A DNA stretch of 54,878 nucleotides from assembly GCA_036501485.1 (NCBI GenBank), contig DASYAG010000091.1, positions 1-54,878 on the forward strand, in the 5' to 3' direction. Positions 1 through 7,665 of the stretch are shown piece by piece (position 1 is the first letter of the stretch; every line of letters starts with the position of its first letter). This DNA comes from PALSA-607 sp036501485 (lineage in GTDB: Bacteria; Actinomycetota; Actinomycetes; Acidothermales; Acidothermaceae). Under the pieces are notes generated by a model. The model worked only from the letters and a program-made list of their open reading frames with translations, did not search any database and was not told the origin of the DNA. The translations under genes were made by a program, and so were the position numbers.

Positions 1-1269
1 AACGCTTGGGATCTCGACGCTCAACTCGAGCAGGCCATGGATGCGTTGCGGTGCCCGCCGCCCGACGCGAACGTCAGCGTGCTGTCCGGTGGCGAGCGGC
101 GCCGGGTTGCGCTGTGCAAGTTGCTCCTGCAGCAGCCCGACCTGTTGCTGCTCGATGAGCCGACCAACCACCTCGACGCCGAAAGCGTGCAGTGGCTGGA
201 GCAGCACCTGGAGAAGTACGCGGGCACGGTGGTCGCCGTCACCCACGATCGCTACTTCCTGGAGAACGTCGCGGAGTGGATCCTGGAGATCGACCGCGGC
301 CGCTGCTTCCCCTACGAGGGCAACTACACGACCTACCTCGAGGCCAAGGCCGCTCGTATCAAGGTCGAGGGCGCGAAAGATCAGAAGATGCGCAAGCGGC
401 TCGAGGACGAACTCGAATGGGTGCGGTCGAACCCGAAGGCGCGGCAAGCGAAGAGCAAGGCGCGTCTTGATCGCTATGAAGAGATGGCCACCGAAGCCGA
501 CAAGTACAAGAAGCTCGACTTCGACGAGATCCAGATCCCGCCCGGCCCTCGGCTCGGCAACATCGTCGTAGAGACATCAGGGTTGACCAAGGGGTTCGAC
601 GAGAAACTTCTGATGGAAGGTCTCTCGTTTTCGCTTCCTCGTAACGGAATTGTCGGCGTCATCGGTCCGAACGGCACCGGCAAGACGACGCTGTTCAAGA
701 TGTTGATCGGCGAAGAGAAGCCTGACGCAGGCACGATCAAGATCGGCGAGACCGTCACGATCTCCTACGTCGACCAGAGCAGGTCGGGCCTCGATCCGAA
801 GAAGAACCTGTGGGAGGTCGTGTCCGACGGCCTCGACTACATCAAGGTCGGCCATGTCGAGATGCCGAGCCGCGCCTACGTGTCGGCTTTTGGCTTCAAG
901 GGCCCTGATCAACAAAAGCCAACCGGCGTCCTGTCTGGTGGCGAGCGCAATCGACTGAACCTGGCGCTGACCCTGAAGCAAGGCGGCAACTTGCTGCTGC
1001 TCGACGAGCCCACCAACGACTTGGACGTCGAGACGCTGGCGTCGCTCGAAAACGCGCTGCTCGAGTTCCCCGGCTGTGCGGTGATCACCAGCCACGACCG
1101 GTGGTTCCTTGACCGGGTGGCGACGCACATTTTGGCCTACGAGGGCGACTCGAACTGGTTCTGGTTCGAGGGCAACTTCGAGTCGTATGAGAAGAACAAG
1201 GTCGACCGGCTCGGGGTCGACGCGGCTCGTCCGCACCGCGCCACCTACCGCAAGCTCACCCGCGGCTAG
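1..1269 (+). CDS. ettA: Energy-dependent translational throttle protein EttA (ABC-F ATPase), 5' truncated by window
   Basis: Soluble ABC-F ATPase of the EttA type, which binds the ribosomal E site and ties the first elongation steps to the ATP/ADP ratio. The frame is open from base 1; 422 residues are visible against about 555 in the family, so the first Walker A lies outside the window. Seen in order: LSGGE and LLLLDEPTNHLD of ATPase domain 1; an Arg/Lys/Glu-rich linker at visible residues about 105-165 that matches the P-site tRNA interaction motif; then a full second domain with GPNGTGKTT, LSGGE and LLLLDEPTNDLD. No membrane segments, as expected. The stop at 1267-1269 is one base from the next gene, so the two are probably co-transcribed. 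Assignment to EttA rather than Uup rests on the linker and the lack of a C-terminal coiled coil. Confidence 0.93.
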   Translation, partial: NAWDLDAQLEQAMDALRCPPPDANVSVLSGGERRRVALCKLLLQQPDLLLLDEPTNHLDAESVQWLEQHLEKYAGTVVAVTHDRYFLENVAEWILEIDRGRCFPYEGNYTTYLEAKAARIKVEGAKDQKMRKRLEDELEWVRSNPKARQAKSKARLDRYEEMATEADKYKKLDFDEIQIPPGPRLGNIVVETSGLTKGFDEKLLMEGLSFSLPRNGIVGVIGPNGTGKTTLFKMLIGEEKPDAGTIKIGETVTISYVDQSRSGLDPKKNLWEVVSDGLDYIKVGHVEMPSRAYVSAFGFKGPDQQKPTGVLSGGERNRLNLALTLKQGGNLLLLDEPTNDLDVETLASLENALLEFPGCAVITSHDRWFLDRVATHILAYEGDSNWFWFEGNFESYEKNKVDRLGVDAARPHRATYRKLTRG

Positions 1270-1270
1270 C

Positions 1271-1681
1271 GTGCGGTTCACCTTCAGCTGTCCCGTTCGG
1301 TGGGACGACATGGACGCGTTCGGGCACGTCAACAACGTGACGTTCCTGACCTACATGCAGGAGTCTCGTACCGGCATGCTCTTCGCCGGCGAGGCGGCAG
1401 AGCACATCCCTGATCTCATCAAGGGCGTCGTCGTCGCGCGGCACGAGATCGACTACCGCCGACCACTGGAATGGCGGCCGGAGCCGATCGAGGTTGACGT
1501 CTGGACAGGTGAGGTCAAGTCGTCGTCGTTCGTCTTGCGCTACGAGATGCGCGATCAGCTCGCTGGCGTTGTGCTGGCCGAAGCGATGACGGTCTTGGTG
1601 CCGTTCGATCTCGATGCCGGCCGACCGCGACGTGTGTCGCAGGCAGAGCGCGACTTTCTCTCGCGGTACCTGGAGCCCTGA
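1271..1681 (+). CDS. Acyl-CoA thioesterase, hotdog fold (4HBT/YbgC-like)
   Basis: 136-residue single hotdog-fold thioesterase that would hydrolyse acyl-CoA thioesters in the cytosol; the physiological acyl group is not evident. The N-terminal motif RWDDMDAFGHVNNVTF carries the Asp and the GHVNN loop typical of the 4-hydroxybenzoyl-CoA thioesterase family, followed by a long helix (YMQESR) and beta strands. The GTG at 1271 is chosen because the domain begins immediately after it and it lies one base beyond the ettA stop; the same frame stays open further upstream, but that part only shadows ettA. Sits in the same place as the thioesterase gene next to ettA in mycobacteria (from memory). Family is well supported, substrate unknown. 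Confidence 0.85.
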   Translation: MRFTFSCPVRWDDMDAFGHVNNVTFLTYMQESRTGMLFAGEAAEHIPDLIKGVVVARHEIDYRRPLEWRPEPIEVDVWTGEVKSSSFVLRYEMRDQLAGVVLAEAMTVLVPFDLDAGRPRRVSQAERDFLSRYLEP

Positions 1682-1685
1682 AGCG

Positions 1686-2834
1686 TCAGGCGGTGACGAT
1701 GGGCTCGTCGCTGTCGCGAGCCTGGCGTGCGGCGGCCTCTGCCCGCGGGAGCAGTGAACCGGCGCCTTCGCCGTCGATCGCCACGGCAACGCCGACGTGG
1801 CAGAACACTCGCAGCGTGCCGAAGCTGACGTCAAAGGGTGTCTCGAGCGCCTCGATCACCGTGCGCGCCAGGTCGATCCCGGCGCCCGGGTCGCCGTGGG
1901 CGATGAGCGCGAAGTGGCTCGCGCCGAGGTGACCGAGGTCGTGCTCAGGTGCCAGTTCGCCAAGCCGATTCGCGATCTCGCGAAGGAGTTCCTGGACGCC
2001 GGTTGCACCGTGGATCTCCGTGATGCGGCCTAGCTGCACCACCTGTACGAGGATCGCGGTGACCTCGGCGTGGCCTGGCTGTGCGGCGGTGCGTCGGGCG
2101 AGCGCGCGAACGAGGCGCTGCTCGTAGACCGAAAGATTGGGAAGTCCGGTGACGGCGTCGTGCAGGGCGCGCCGACGCAACTCGTCGAGGACGAGTGCGA
2201 GGTGGATCAGGTCACCGGCGTGTTCTTGTAACGCCGTCGCACCATCGGTGATGGCGAGGTCGTCGTGCTCCGGCGCGAGGTGCGGCAGCTTCGCCACGAT
2301 GCAACCGACGAACTCGCCTTGGCCGAACACCGGCGTGATGAGCACCCGGTCGGCGTGCAGCTCGGCAAGCAGGAGAGCGGTCGACGGAGTCGCCGTGTCG
2401 CGATCGACGACCCGCAAGGAGTTCTCGGTGCGCAGCCATTGCATGTCGGGTTGGGTCGCCATGTCGCACACCAGATTGCCGATGTGCTCCTCGTCGATTA
2501 CGCCGTCGCTCAGGCTCACCGCGAGCAACGGCTGCTGGCTGGCCACCTGGAAGACGCTGACGATCACGACCTCTGAGCCGGTGATGGCTGAGGCGACTGC
2601 GGCGATCTGGCGGGCGGTGCCGGCGACGGTGCGCTGGCGGGTGCAGGCGGTGTGCAGGTCGAGGAGGGCCTGGCTGGTCTGCGCGCTTTTGCGCATCCGC
2701 AGGACTTCAGAGGTCTGGCCGGCGAGCCGGTTCTCGAGTCGGTCGATGATCGTCTCGGGGTCATCGGGCATGAGCCCGGCGAACAGCGACTCGGTGGCTG
2801 TCAGCGCGCTTGGCTCCACAGCCGGTTCCTCCAC
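1686..2834 (-). CDS. GAF-like sensor protein with degenerate GGDEF domain
   Basis: 382-residue soluble signalling protein, GTG start. Residues about 50-200 look like a GAF sensor module. Residues about 215-380 have the GGDEF-domain fold signature, opening with HDAVTGLPNLSVYEQRL, which matches the D-x-LTGLPNR entry of diguanylate cyclases. The catalytic GG(D/E)EF loop is replaced by GASHF, so cyclase activity is very unlikely; such domains usually act as GTP or c-di-GMP sensors or as protein-binding platforms. No EAL or HD-GYP partner lies beside it. Convergent with the thioesterase (4-base gap) and transcribed away from or just after the MFS gene at 2873, 38 bases upstream on the same strand. 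Confidence 0.8.
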   Translation of the reverse strand: MEEPAVEPSALTATESLFAGLMPDDPETIIDRLENRLAGQTSEVLRMRKSAQTSQALLDLHTACTRQRTVAGTARQIAAVASAITGSEVVIVSVFQVASQQPLLAVSLSDGVIDEEHIGNLVCDMATQPDMQWLRTENSLRVVDRDTATPSTALLLAELHADRVLITPVFGQGEFVGCIVAKLPHLAPEHDDLAITDGATALQEHAGDLIHLALVLDELRRRALHDAVTGLPNLSVYEQRLVRALARRTAAQPGHAEVTAILVQVVQLGRITEIHGATGVQELLREIANRLGELAPEHDLGHLGASHFALIAHGDPGAGIDLARTVIEALETPFDVSFGTLRVFCHVGVAVAIDGEGAGSLLPRAEAAARQARDSDEPIVTA

Positions 2835-2872
2835 CTTCGCGTGGCACCCGACGGATGCGTATCTAAGTCGAA

Positions 2873-4306
2873 CTACGGCTGGGGGTACCCCCCACTTGAG
2901 GATTTTCCGATTTCGATCCCTACGGGCTGCCGTGGCGTGTTTGGGCCGCCGGCCGCTTCCGTCGGGCCTGCCGGCGCTTCCGTCGGGCCTGCCGGCGCGT
3001 CAGCCGGCGTGCCGACTGACAACCAGGCGAAGATCCCGGCCGCCACGATGTACCCGCCGGCCAGGCAAGCCATGACCACAAACGACTTCCCTGACTTCGG
3101 CAGGACGGTTGCCGCGACTGCGGCGGCGGCCACGTAGGTGACGTTGAATGCCATGTCATAGACCGAGAACACCCGGCCGCGGTAGGCGTCGTCGACCTGC
3201 TGCTGCACTGTCGAGTCGACGCAGATCTTGACGGACTGCGCCGACACCCCAAGGAAGAATGATCCGACGATCAGCAGGTCGCGCTGGAACGGCAGCCCGA
3301 AGGCCGCGATCGCAACGCCGGCCATGAGCAGCATGACGGTGATCCACGTCGTTGTACCGAACCGCCCTGTCGCTGACGGGGTGATCAGAGCTGCCACCAC
3401 TATGCCGACGCCTACGGCCCCGATCGATGCTCCGAGTCCGAGGATGCCGCCGTTGACGTTTCCCTGCGTCGCGAAGTAGTTGCGGAACAGCAAGACGATC
3501 GTCAGCGATGCGACCCCGAACAAGAACCGGTGCGCACTGATGGCTTCGAGGGCGTGGGCCGCACGCTTGCGTCGAGCGACATAGCGAGCGGCGTCCGCCA
3601 GTTCGCGGGTCATGGAAGCAATGGCTTGCAACGGGGAGCGCGGGATCGACGACGCCCGCTCATCGTCGTCCGGGCCCAGCAAGTCCGAGCCCATCGTCGA
3701 AGCGACTGCAGCCGACCCGCCGTAGACGATCGCCGAGAGCACGACGATCGACGCGACAGCGGCCGGGCTCGAACCGGTGCCCAACCGGATGCCGGCGCCG
3801 ATCGCAGCGCCGACGATGGTGATCACCGAACCTGACGTCGTCGACAATGCGTTGGCGGCGATTAGGTCATGCGGTTCTACGACGTGTGGAAGCGCAGCCG
3901 ACAGTGCCGATAGGAAGAACCGGTTGACGCCGAGCGCCACGACGGCCGTGACAAAGAAGGCGACACCGTCGGAGCTGGCGAGCACGAGACCCGCGACGAC
4001 GAGGACGAGGGCGACCTTCACCGTGTTGGCGACCACCAGCACTCGTTGACGCCGCCAGCGGTCGAGGAACACACCGACGAACGGTCCGGCGATCGAGTAC
4101 GGCAGCAGGAGTGCAGCAAACGCCAGCGCCGCTTTTCCGGGCGTCGTCGCGTTTTGCGGGGAGAAGAAGACGTAGCTGGCCAGGGCGGTCTGGAAGATGC
4201 CGTCGGCCGCGGCCGACAACAGCCGAGTGCTGTAGAGCCGGCGAAAGTTCCGTGCGCGAAGGATCTCTCGAACCTGCGCGGTACTTGCCACGGCCGTCCT
4301 TGCCAC
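2873..4306 (-). CDS. MFS transporter
   Basis: 477-residue major facilitator superfamily protein with about 12 hydrophobic segments in the inner membrane. The MFS loop 2-3 signature is visible as GVFLDRWRRQRVLV. A charged central loop near residues 205-240 (DLLGPDDDERA) separates the two halves. GTG start with the first helix region at about residue 20. The C-terminal tail is hydrophilic and contains a duplicated PAGPTEA segment made by a 21-base tandem repeat. Substrate cannot be told; the family arrangement resembles drug or metabolite exporters. Likely its own transcription unit or shared with the GGDEF-like gene downstream. Confidence 0.85.
   Translation of the reverse strand: MARTAVASTAQVREILRARNFRRLYSTRLLSAAADGIFQTALASYVFFSPQNATTPGKAALAFAALLLPYSIAGPFVGVFLDRWRRQRVLVVANTVKVALVLVVAGLVLASSDGVAFFVTAVVALGVNRFFLSALSAALPHVVEPHDLIAANALSTTSGSVITIVGAAIGAGIRLGTGSSPAAVASIVVLSAIVYGGSAAVASTMGSDLLGPDDDERASSIPRSPLQAIASMTRELADAARYVARRKRAAHALEAISAHRFLFGVASLTIVLLFRNYFATQGNVNGGILGLGASIGAVGVGIVVAALITPSATGRFGTTTWITVMLLMAGVAIAAFGLPFQRDLLIVGSFFLGVSAQSVKICVDSTVQQQVDDAYRGRVFSVYDMAFNVTYVAAAAVAATVLPKSGKSFVVMACLAGGYIVAAGIFAWLSVGTPADAPAGPTEAPAGPTEAAGGPNTPRQPVGIEIGKSSSGGYPQP
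2955..2996. repeat. 21-bp tandem repeat (2 copies) inside MFS gene
   Basis: Two adjacent 21-base copies (starting at 2955 and 2976) in the C-terminal tail of the MFS gene, reading PAGPTEA twice on the reverse strand. In frame, outside the membrane domain, so probably a neutral slippage product. Confidence 0.85.
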
Positions 4307-4316
4307 ATCCCGAACC

Positions 4317-4754
4317 CTAGTCGCGGCTCACGGTGGGCAGCGGTTCGTATTCGTCCTCGACGGTGTTCACCAGGCTGTCGGCGGCACTCGTCAGGTATCC
4401 CCACAACGTTGCTTCGTGGTCGGCGTCCAGCTCCAAGTCGTCGACTGCATCTCGCATGTGCAGGAGCCAGGCGTCTCGCTCGGCAGGCCCGATGCGAAAG
4501 GGCGCGTGCCTCATCCGCAGCCTGGGGTGCCCACGGAGCTCGCCGTAAGTCTTCGGGCCGCCCCAGTACTGCTCGAGAAACATCCGCAGCCGAACCTCGG
4601 CCTCGCCAAGGTCGGCATCGGGGTAGAGGGGACGCAAGAGCGGGTCGTCTGCGACACCCTGATAGAAACGATGCACGAGGCGGCGGAAGGTCTCGGCGCC
4701 ACCGATCTGGTCGTAGAAGCTCTCATCAGCCGTTTGTGTCACCCCAGCATTCAA
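4317..4754 (-). CDS. glbO: Truncated hemoglobin, group II (GlbO)
   Basis: Group II (O-type) truncated globin, a heme protein that binds O2 and reacts with reactive nitrogen and oxygen species near the membrane. About 140 residues. Visible landmarks: FYDQIGG at the A/B start, the B10 Tyr in HRFYQGV, the CD1 Tyr in LEQYWGGP, the proximal F8 His in RMRHAPF and the G8 Trp in DAWLLHM; this Tyr/Tyr/Trp pattern is characteristic of group II. Start is uncertain: TTG at 4754 has a GGAG four bases upstream, while GTG at 4742 gives a start beginning MTQTADESFY, closer to the usual family length. Divergent from osmC, with the two possible 5' ends about 42 bases apart, so the promoters overlap. Confidence 0.92.
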   Translation of the reverse strand: MNAGVTQTADESFYDQIGGAETFRRLVHRFYQGVADDPLLRPLYPDADLGEAEVRLRMFLEQYWGGPKTYGELRGHPRLRMRHAPFRIGPAERDAWLLHMRDAVDDLELDADHEATLWGYLTSAADSLVNTVEDEYEPLPTVSRD

Positions 4755-4795
4755 TCAACTCCACCGGCGCAAGGCGCCAGGAAGGACTGGCAGCC

Positions 4796-5224
4796 GTGGC
4801 TACCACCCGCACCGCACACACCGACTGGGAGGGCCCGCTCCTCGACGGCGGCAAGGGCACCGTGAGCCTTGACTCGTCGGGTCTCGGCAACTTCGGGGTC
4901 AGTTGGGCCGCGCGTACCGAGGGTCCGGGCGGTCAGACGAGCCCAGAGGAGCTCATCGCCGCCGCGCACTCGGCGTGCTTCTCGATGGCGTTGTCGAACG
5001 CGCTCGCGAAAGCCGGCCACACCGACATCACGCTCGAGACCAAGGCCGACGTTAGCTTCCAGCCCGGCGAGGGCATCACCGGCAGTCACATCACAGTCCG
5101 CGGCACCGTGCCTGGGATCACCGCCGAAGAGTTCGACGAGTTCGCCGACGGCGCCCGCCAGAACTGCCCCGTCAGCAAGGCGCTGGCCGGCACCACGATC
5201 ACCCACGAGTCGAGCCTCGCCTAA
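4796..5224 (+). CDS. osmC: OsmC/Ohr family peroxiredoxin
   Basis: 142-residue OsmC-type thiol peroxidase that reduces organic hydroperoxides in the cytosol. The two reactive cysteines are visible in AAHSACFSMALS (peroxidatic Cys) and RQNCPVSKAL (resolving Cys), at the usual spacing of about 65 residues. GTG at 4796 is chosen because AGGAAGGA lies nine bases upstream and the product begins MATTRTAHTDWEG as in the family; the open frame further upstream only shadows the globin. Its stop overlaps the stop of the convergent kinase gene by 4 bases. A large stem-loop at 5237-5279 immediately downstream could end its transcript. Confidence 0.92.
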   Translation: MATTRTAHTDWEGPLLDGGKGTVSLDSSGLGNFGVSWAARTEGPGGQTSPEELIAAAHSACFSMALSNALAKAGHTDITLETKADVSFQPGEGITGSHITVRGTVPGITAEEFDEFADGARQNCPVSKALAGTTITHESSLA

Positions 5225-6294
5225 CTCGCGCCCGCAGCGCGGACGTTTACCGCCCCCCGCGGGACGTAAACGTCCGTGCTGTGGCCGCCTAGCGGTGAGG
5301 CGAGGCGCAGTTGCGACCGCAGCCGATCCTCGGCATCGCGGGACATCCCGAGGTGGTCGAACCCGAGTAGCGCTGCGCCCGCTATCGCCGGGACGTCGTT
5401 GAACGTGATGACGCCTTTGGGTGCCTCGATCGCCATCGCTTCGCGGATGAGCCGGCTGAGCAGTGGATCGCGGGCGGTCAGCAAGCCGCCGCCGAGCACA
5501 ATGTCGGTCTCGGTGTCTTGCAGGTCAAGTTGGCGCAGCAACTCGCGTGCCATCAAAGCCACCTCGTGCGCCTGTCGATCAAGAAGTGAGACAGCCACCT
5601 CGTCGCCGGTCTCCGAGGCGACGCGAAACAGCAACCGCGTCAGGTCAAGTCGCTGGTCTCGCGTGATCTCGCCCGTGTGGAGGGCGACCGCGACGTCGTA
5701 GACGGTCGGCAGGTTGAAGTGCTCGCAGAGCGCGGCCGCTAGCGCCGTCGGCCCACCGCGGCCGTCCTCCGCACGCGACGCCCAGTAGAAAACCTGTTTC
5801 GTTAGGTCGTTTCCGCCGCCGAAGTCGCCGGTGGTTGGGCCGAGCGCGAGGTAGCGGGCGACCCTACCGTCGAGTCCGATGCCGACCGCGTTGATCCCCG
5901 CGCCGGAGACCACTCCGACGCCCCAGTGCCGCGTAGTGCCTGCGCGAAAGATCGCGAACGTGTCGTTGTCGACCTTGGTGGTCGCACTCCAGCCCTGCGC
6001 CGTCAGCGCGGCGTGCATCTCTGCTTCTTCGGAGGGCAGGTCGACGCCCGCAAGGTAGGCAGCGGTGTGCTGGGCGATCGGCGCGTCCGACAGCGCGAGG
6101 CCGCAGTCGTGCGCAGCCTGCGCCACGAGTTCGCCGATGACGTGTAGCGAGCCGGCCATCCCGACCGCCTCCGGCACGGCACGTGGGCCGCGGCCACGTG
6201 CGAGGACGGTGCCATCGCTTGCTACCAAGACCACTTCGGTCTTGCTGTTGCCGCCGTCGATGGCGAGGACGGCGGCGGTCGGTCGATCCGTCAC
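5221..6294 (-). CDS. BadF/BadG/BcrA-family sugar kinase (N-acetylglucosamine kinase-like)
   Basis: 357-residue ASKHA-fold kinase of the BadF/BcrA group that includes N-acetylglucosamine kinase. Phosphate-1 loop DGGNSKTE at residues 13-20; the middle part has VDNDTFAIFRAG, VVSGAGINAVGIG and the LGPTTGDFGGGNDL stretch typical of this group; the second nucleotide-binding segment is DIVLGGGLL. GTG start overlaps the stop of the GH4 gene (GTGA, 4 bases), so the two are translationally coupled. The last ~15 residues are encoded by a hairpin (5237-5279) and are probably not part of the conserved fold. Operon context with a 6-phospho-beta-glucosidase suggests it phosphorylates an imported amino sugar or beta-disaccharide; the exact substrate is inference. 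Confidence 0.85.
   Translation of the reverse strand: MTDRPTAAVLAIDGGNSKTEVVLVASDGTVLARGRGPRAVPEAVGMAGSLHVIGELVAQAAHDCGLALSDAPIAQHTAAYLAGVDLPSEEAEMHAALTAQGWSATTKVDNDTFAIFRAGTTRHWGVGVVSGAGINAVGIGLDGRVARYLALGPTTGDFGGGNDLTKQVFYWASRAEDGRGGPTALAAALCEHFNLPTVYDVAVALHTGEITRDQRLDLTRLLFRVASETGDEVAVSLLDRQAHEVALMARELLRQLDLQDTETDIVLGGGLLTARDPLLSRLIREAMAIEAPKGVITFNDVPAIAGAALLGFDHLGMSRDAEDRLRSQLRLASPLGGHSTDVYVPRGAVNVRAAGAS
5237..5279. terminator. Stem-loop between/inside convergent gene ends, possible bidirectional terminator
   Basis: Arms CGGACGTTTAC (5240-5250) and GTAAACGTCCG (5266-5276) are perfectly complementary over 11 bp, extended outward by a G-T wobble and two more pairs, with a 15-base C-rich loop. 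There is no U run, so it is not a classical intrinsic terminator, but actinobacterial terminators often lack one. It lies 13-55 bases beyond the osmC stop and within the last 20 codons of the reverse-strand kinase, so it is translated in one direction and 3' untranslated in the other. Confidence 0.5.
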
Positions 6295-7568
6295 CGCTCG
6301 GCGTCCGCCCCTGGCAGGTAGGGCAGGTACTCGTGGTTCGCGGCGAGCAACCGGTCGGTGAGTCCGTTGGCGAGACCGATCTGACCGACGAGTGGATGCG
6401 CAAGGAGTGCCTTAAAGATCCGTTCGCGACCTCCGCGGATCGCTGCGTCAACGGCTAGTTCCTCGTAGGCGGTGACGTGCGCGATGAGACCGGCGAACAA
6501 TGGCGCGACAGGTGCGGCGGGCAGCGGTGTCGCGCCGCGCGCATCGACGACAGCGGGCATCTCGATCACCGCGTCGTCGGACAAGAACGGCAGCGTGCCT
6601 GCGTTGCGGACGTTGACGACCTGCACGTCGCCGGTATCGCGTACCAACGACGACATCAGGTTGACCGCCGACTCGGAGTAGTACGCGCCACCGCGTTGCG
6701 CCAGCAAGTCGGGCTTCTTCGACAGCGTCGGGTCGGCATACATTTCGAGCAACTCTTGCTCGACGCCCGCAACAACCTGCGCCCGCGTCGGTGCGCCGCG
6801 CAGTTCGTCGACTACCGCGTCGTGCTGGTAGTAGTACCGCAAGTAATACGACGGGACGACGCCAAGCTCGCGTACGACGTCAACCGGCAGCTCGATGTGG
6901 CTGGCGATTTCGTCACCGTGGTCGGCTAGCAATTGCGGCAGCACGTCGACACCGTCGACGATCACGCCCCGCTCCCACGACAGGTGGTTGAGCCCAACGT
7001 GATCGAGCTGCACCTGCCCTGGGTCGACCCCGAGCAGCTGTGCAAAAGAGCGCTCGAACCCGATCGCAACGTTGCAGAGCCCGACCGCCCGATGCCCGCC
7101 GTCGAGCAGCGCGCGGGTGACGATGCCCACCGGGTTGGTGAAGTCGACGATCCATGCGCCCGGTGCCGCGTACTTGCCGGCGCGCTCGGCAATGTCGAGC
7201 ACGACGGGCACAGTGCGCAGCGCCTTGGCCAGGCCGCCTGCGCCGGTCGTCTCTTGGCCAATGCAGCCGCAATCGAGTGGCCAGCTCTCGTCGCGATGGC
7301 GCGCCGCCTGCCCGCCCACCCGCAGCTGCAGGACCACCGCGCCGGCCGAGTCGATGCCGGCGTCGAGGTCGGACGTCCACGAGATCTTGGCGGGATGGTC
7401 GTAGGCGGCCAGGATGCGCTGCGAGACGCCACCGACGAGTTCGAGGCGGCGCGGATCAGGGTCGATCAGGACGAGTTCCTCAAGCGGGAGCTGGTCGCGC
7501 AACCTAGCCATGCCGTCGACGAGTTCGGGCGTGTAGGTCGAACCGCCACCCACGACGGCAAGCTTCAT
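6291..7568 (-). CDS. GH4 6-phospho-beta-glucosidase (NAD/Mn-dependent)
   Basis: 425-residue glycoside hydrolase family 4 enzyme. Family members use NAD+ and a divalent metal to cleave by oxidation-elimination in the cytosol. N-terminal Rossmann motif VVGGGSTYTPEL (residues 5-16); metal ligands Cys165 (in GLCNVAIGF) and His195 (in GLNHLSWE). The CNV signature is that of the 6-phospho-beta-glucosidase subgroup, although the usual following Pro is Ala here. ATG at 7568 is chosen over an earlier ATG because AGGAGG sits five bases upstream and the product starts MKLAVVGGG. First gene of an operon with the BadF-type kinase; the palindromic operator at 7611-7628 lies about 43 bases upstream. No PTS gene is present, so the phosphate would have to be added by a kinase. 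Confidence 0.9.
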   Translation of the reverse strand: MKLAVVGGGSTYTPELVDGMARLRDQLPLEELVLIDPDPRRLELVGGVSQRILAAYDHPAKISWTSDLDAGIDSAGAVVLQLRVGGQAARHRDESWPLDCGCIGQETTGAGGLAKALRTVPVVLDIAERAGKYAAPGAWIVDFTNPVGIVTRALLDGGHRAVGLCNVAIGFERSFAQLLGVDPGQVQLDHVGLNHLSWERGVIVDGVDVLPQLLADHGDEIASHIELPVDVVRELGVVPSYYLRYYYQHDAVVDELRGAPTRAQVVAGVEQELLEMYADPTLSKKPDLLAQRGGAYYSESAVNLMSSLVRDTGDVQVVNVRNAGTLPFLSDDAVIEMPAVVDARGATPLPAAPVAPLFAGLIAHVTAYEELAVDAAIRGGRERIFKALLAHPLVGQIGLANGLTDRLLAANHEYLPYLPGADAER

Positions 7569-7610
7569 GGGGCCCTCCTGAGGGCAGCGTCGACGGCAGA
7601 TCACGTACGT

Positions 7611-7628
7611 AGGATTGTAAACTTTCCT
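7611..7628. promoter_or_regulatory. Palindromic operator upstream of GH4/kinase operon, ROK-repressor-like
   Basis: An 18-base interrupted palindrome, AGGA-tt-GT-aa-AC-tt-TCCT, 12 of 18 positions symmetric, flanked by a further GTAGG/CCTAC pair at 7609-7634. On the reverse strand it reads AGGAAAGTTTACAATCCT, resembling AGGAAAGTTT-type sites that I recall for ROK-family sugar repressors in actinobacteria. It lies between the sugar operon (start 7568) and the convergent-side 3' end at 7666. No ROK gene is in the window, so the regulator is unknown. Confidence 0.5.
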
Positions 7629-7665
7629 GCCTACTACGCTAGTGCGCTGGCTCGAAGGCTGTCAA

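Noticed and set aside
577..1335. 252-codon open frame on the reverse strand across ettA
   Set aside because: It runs opposite well-conserved ATPase motifs; long antisense frames are expected at this base composition and its protein shows no family feature.
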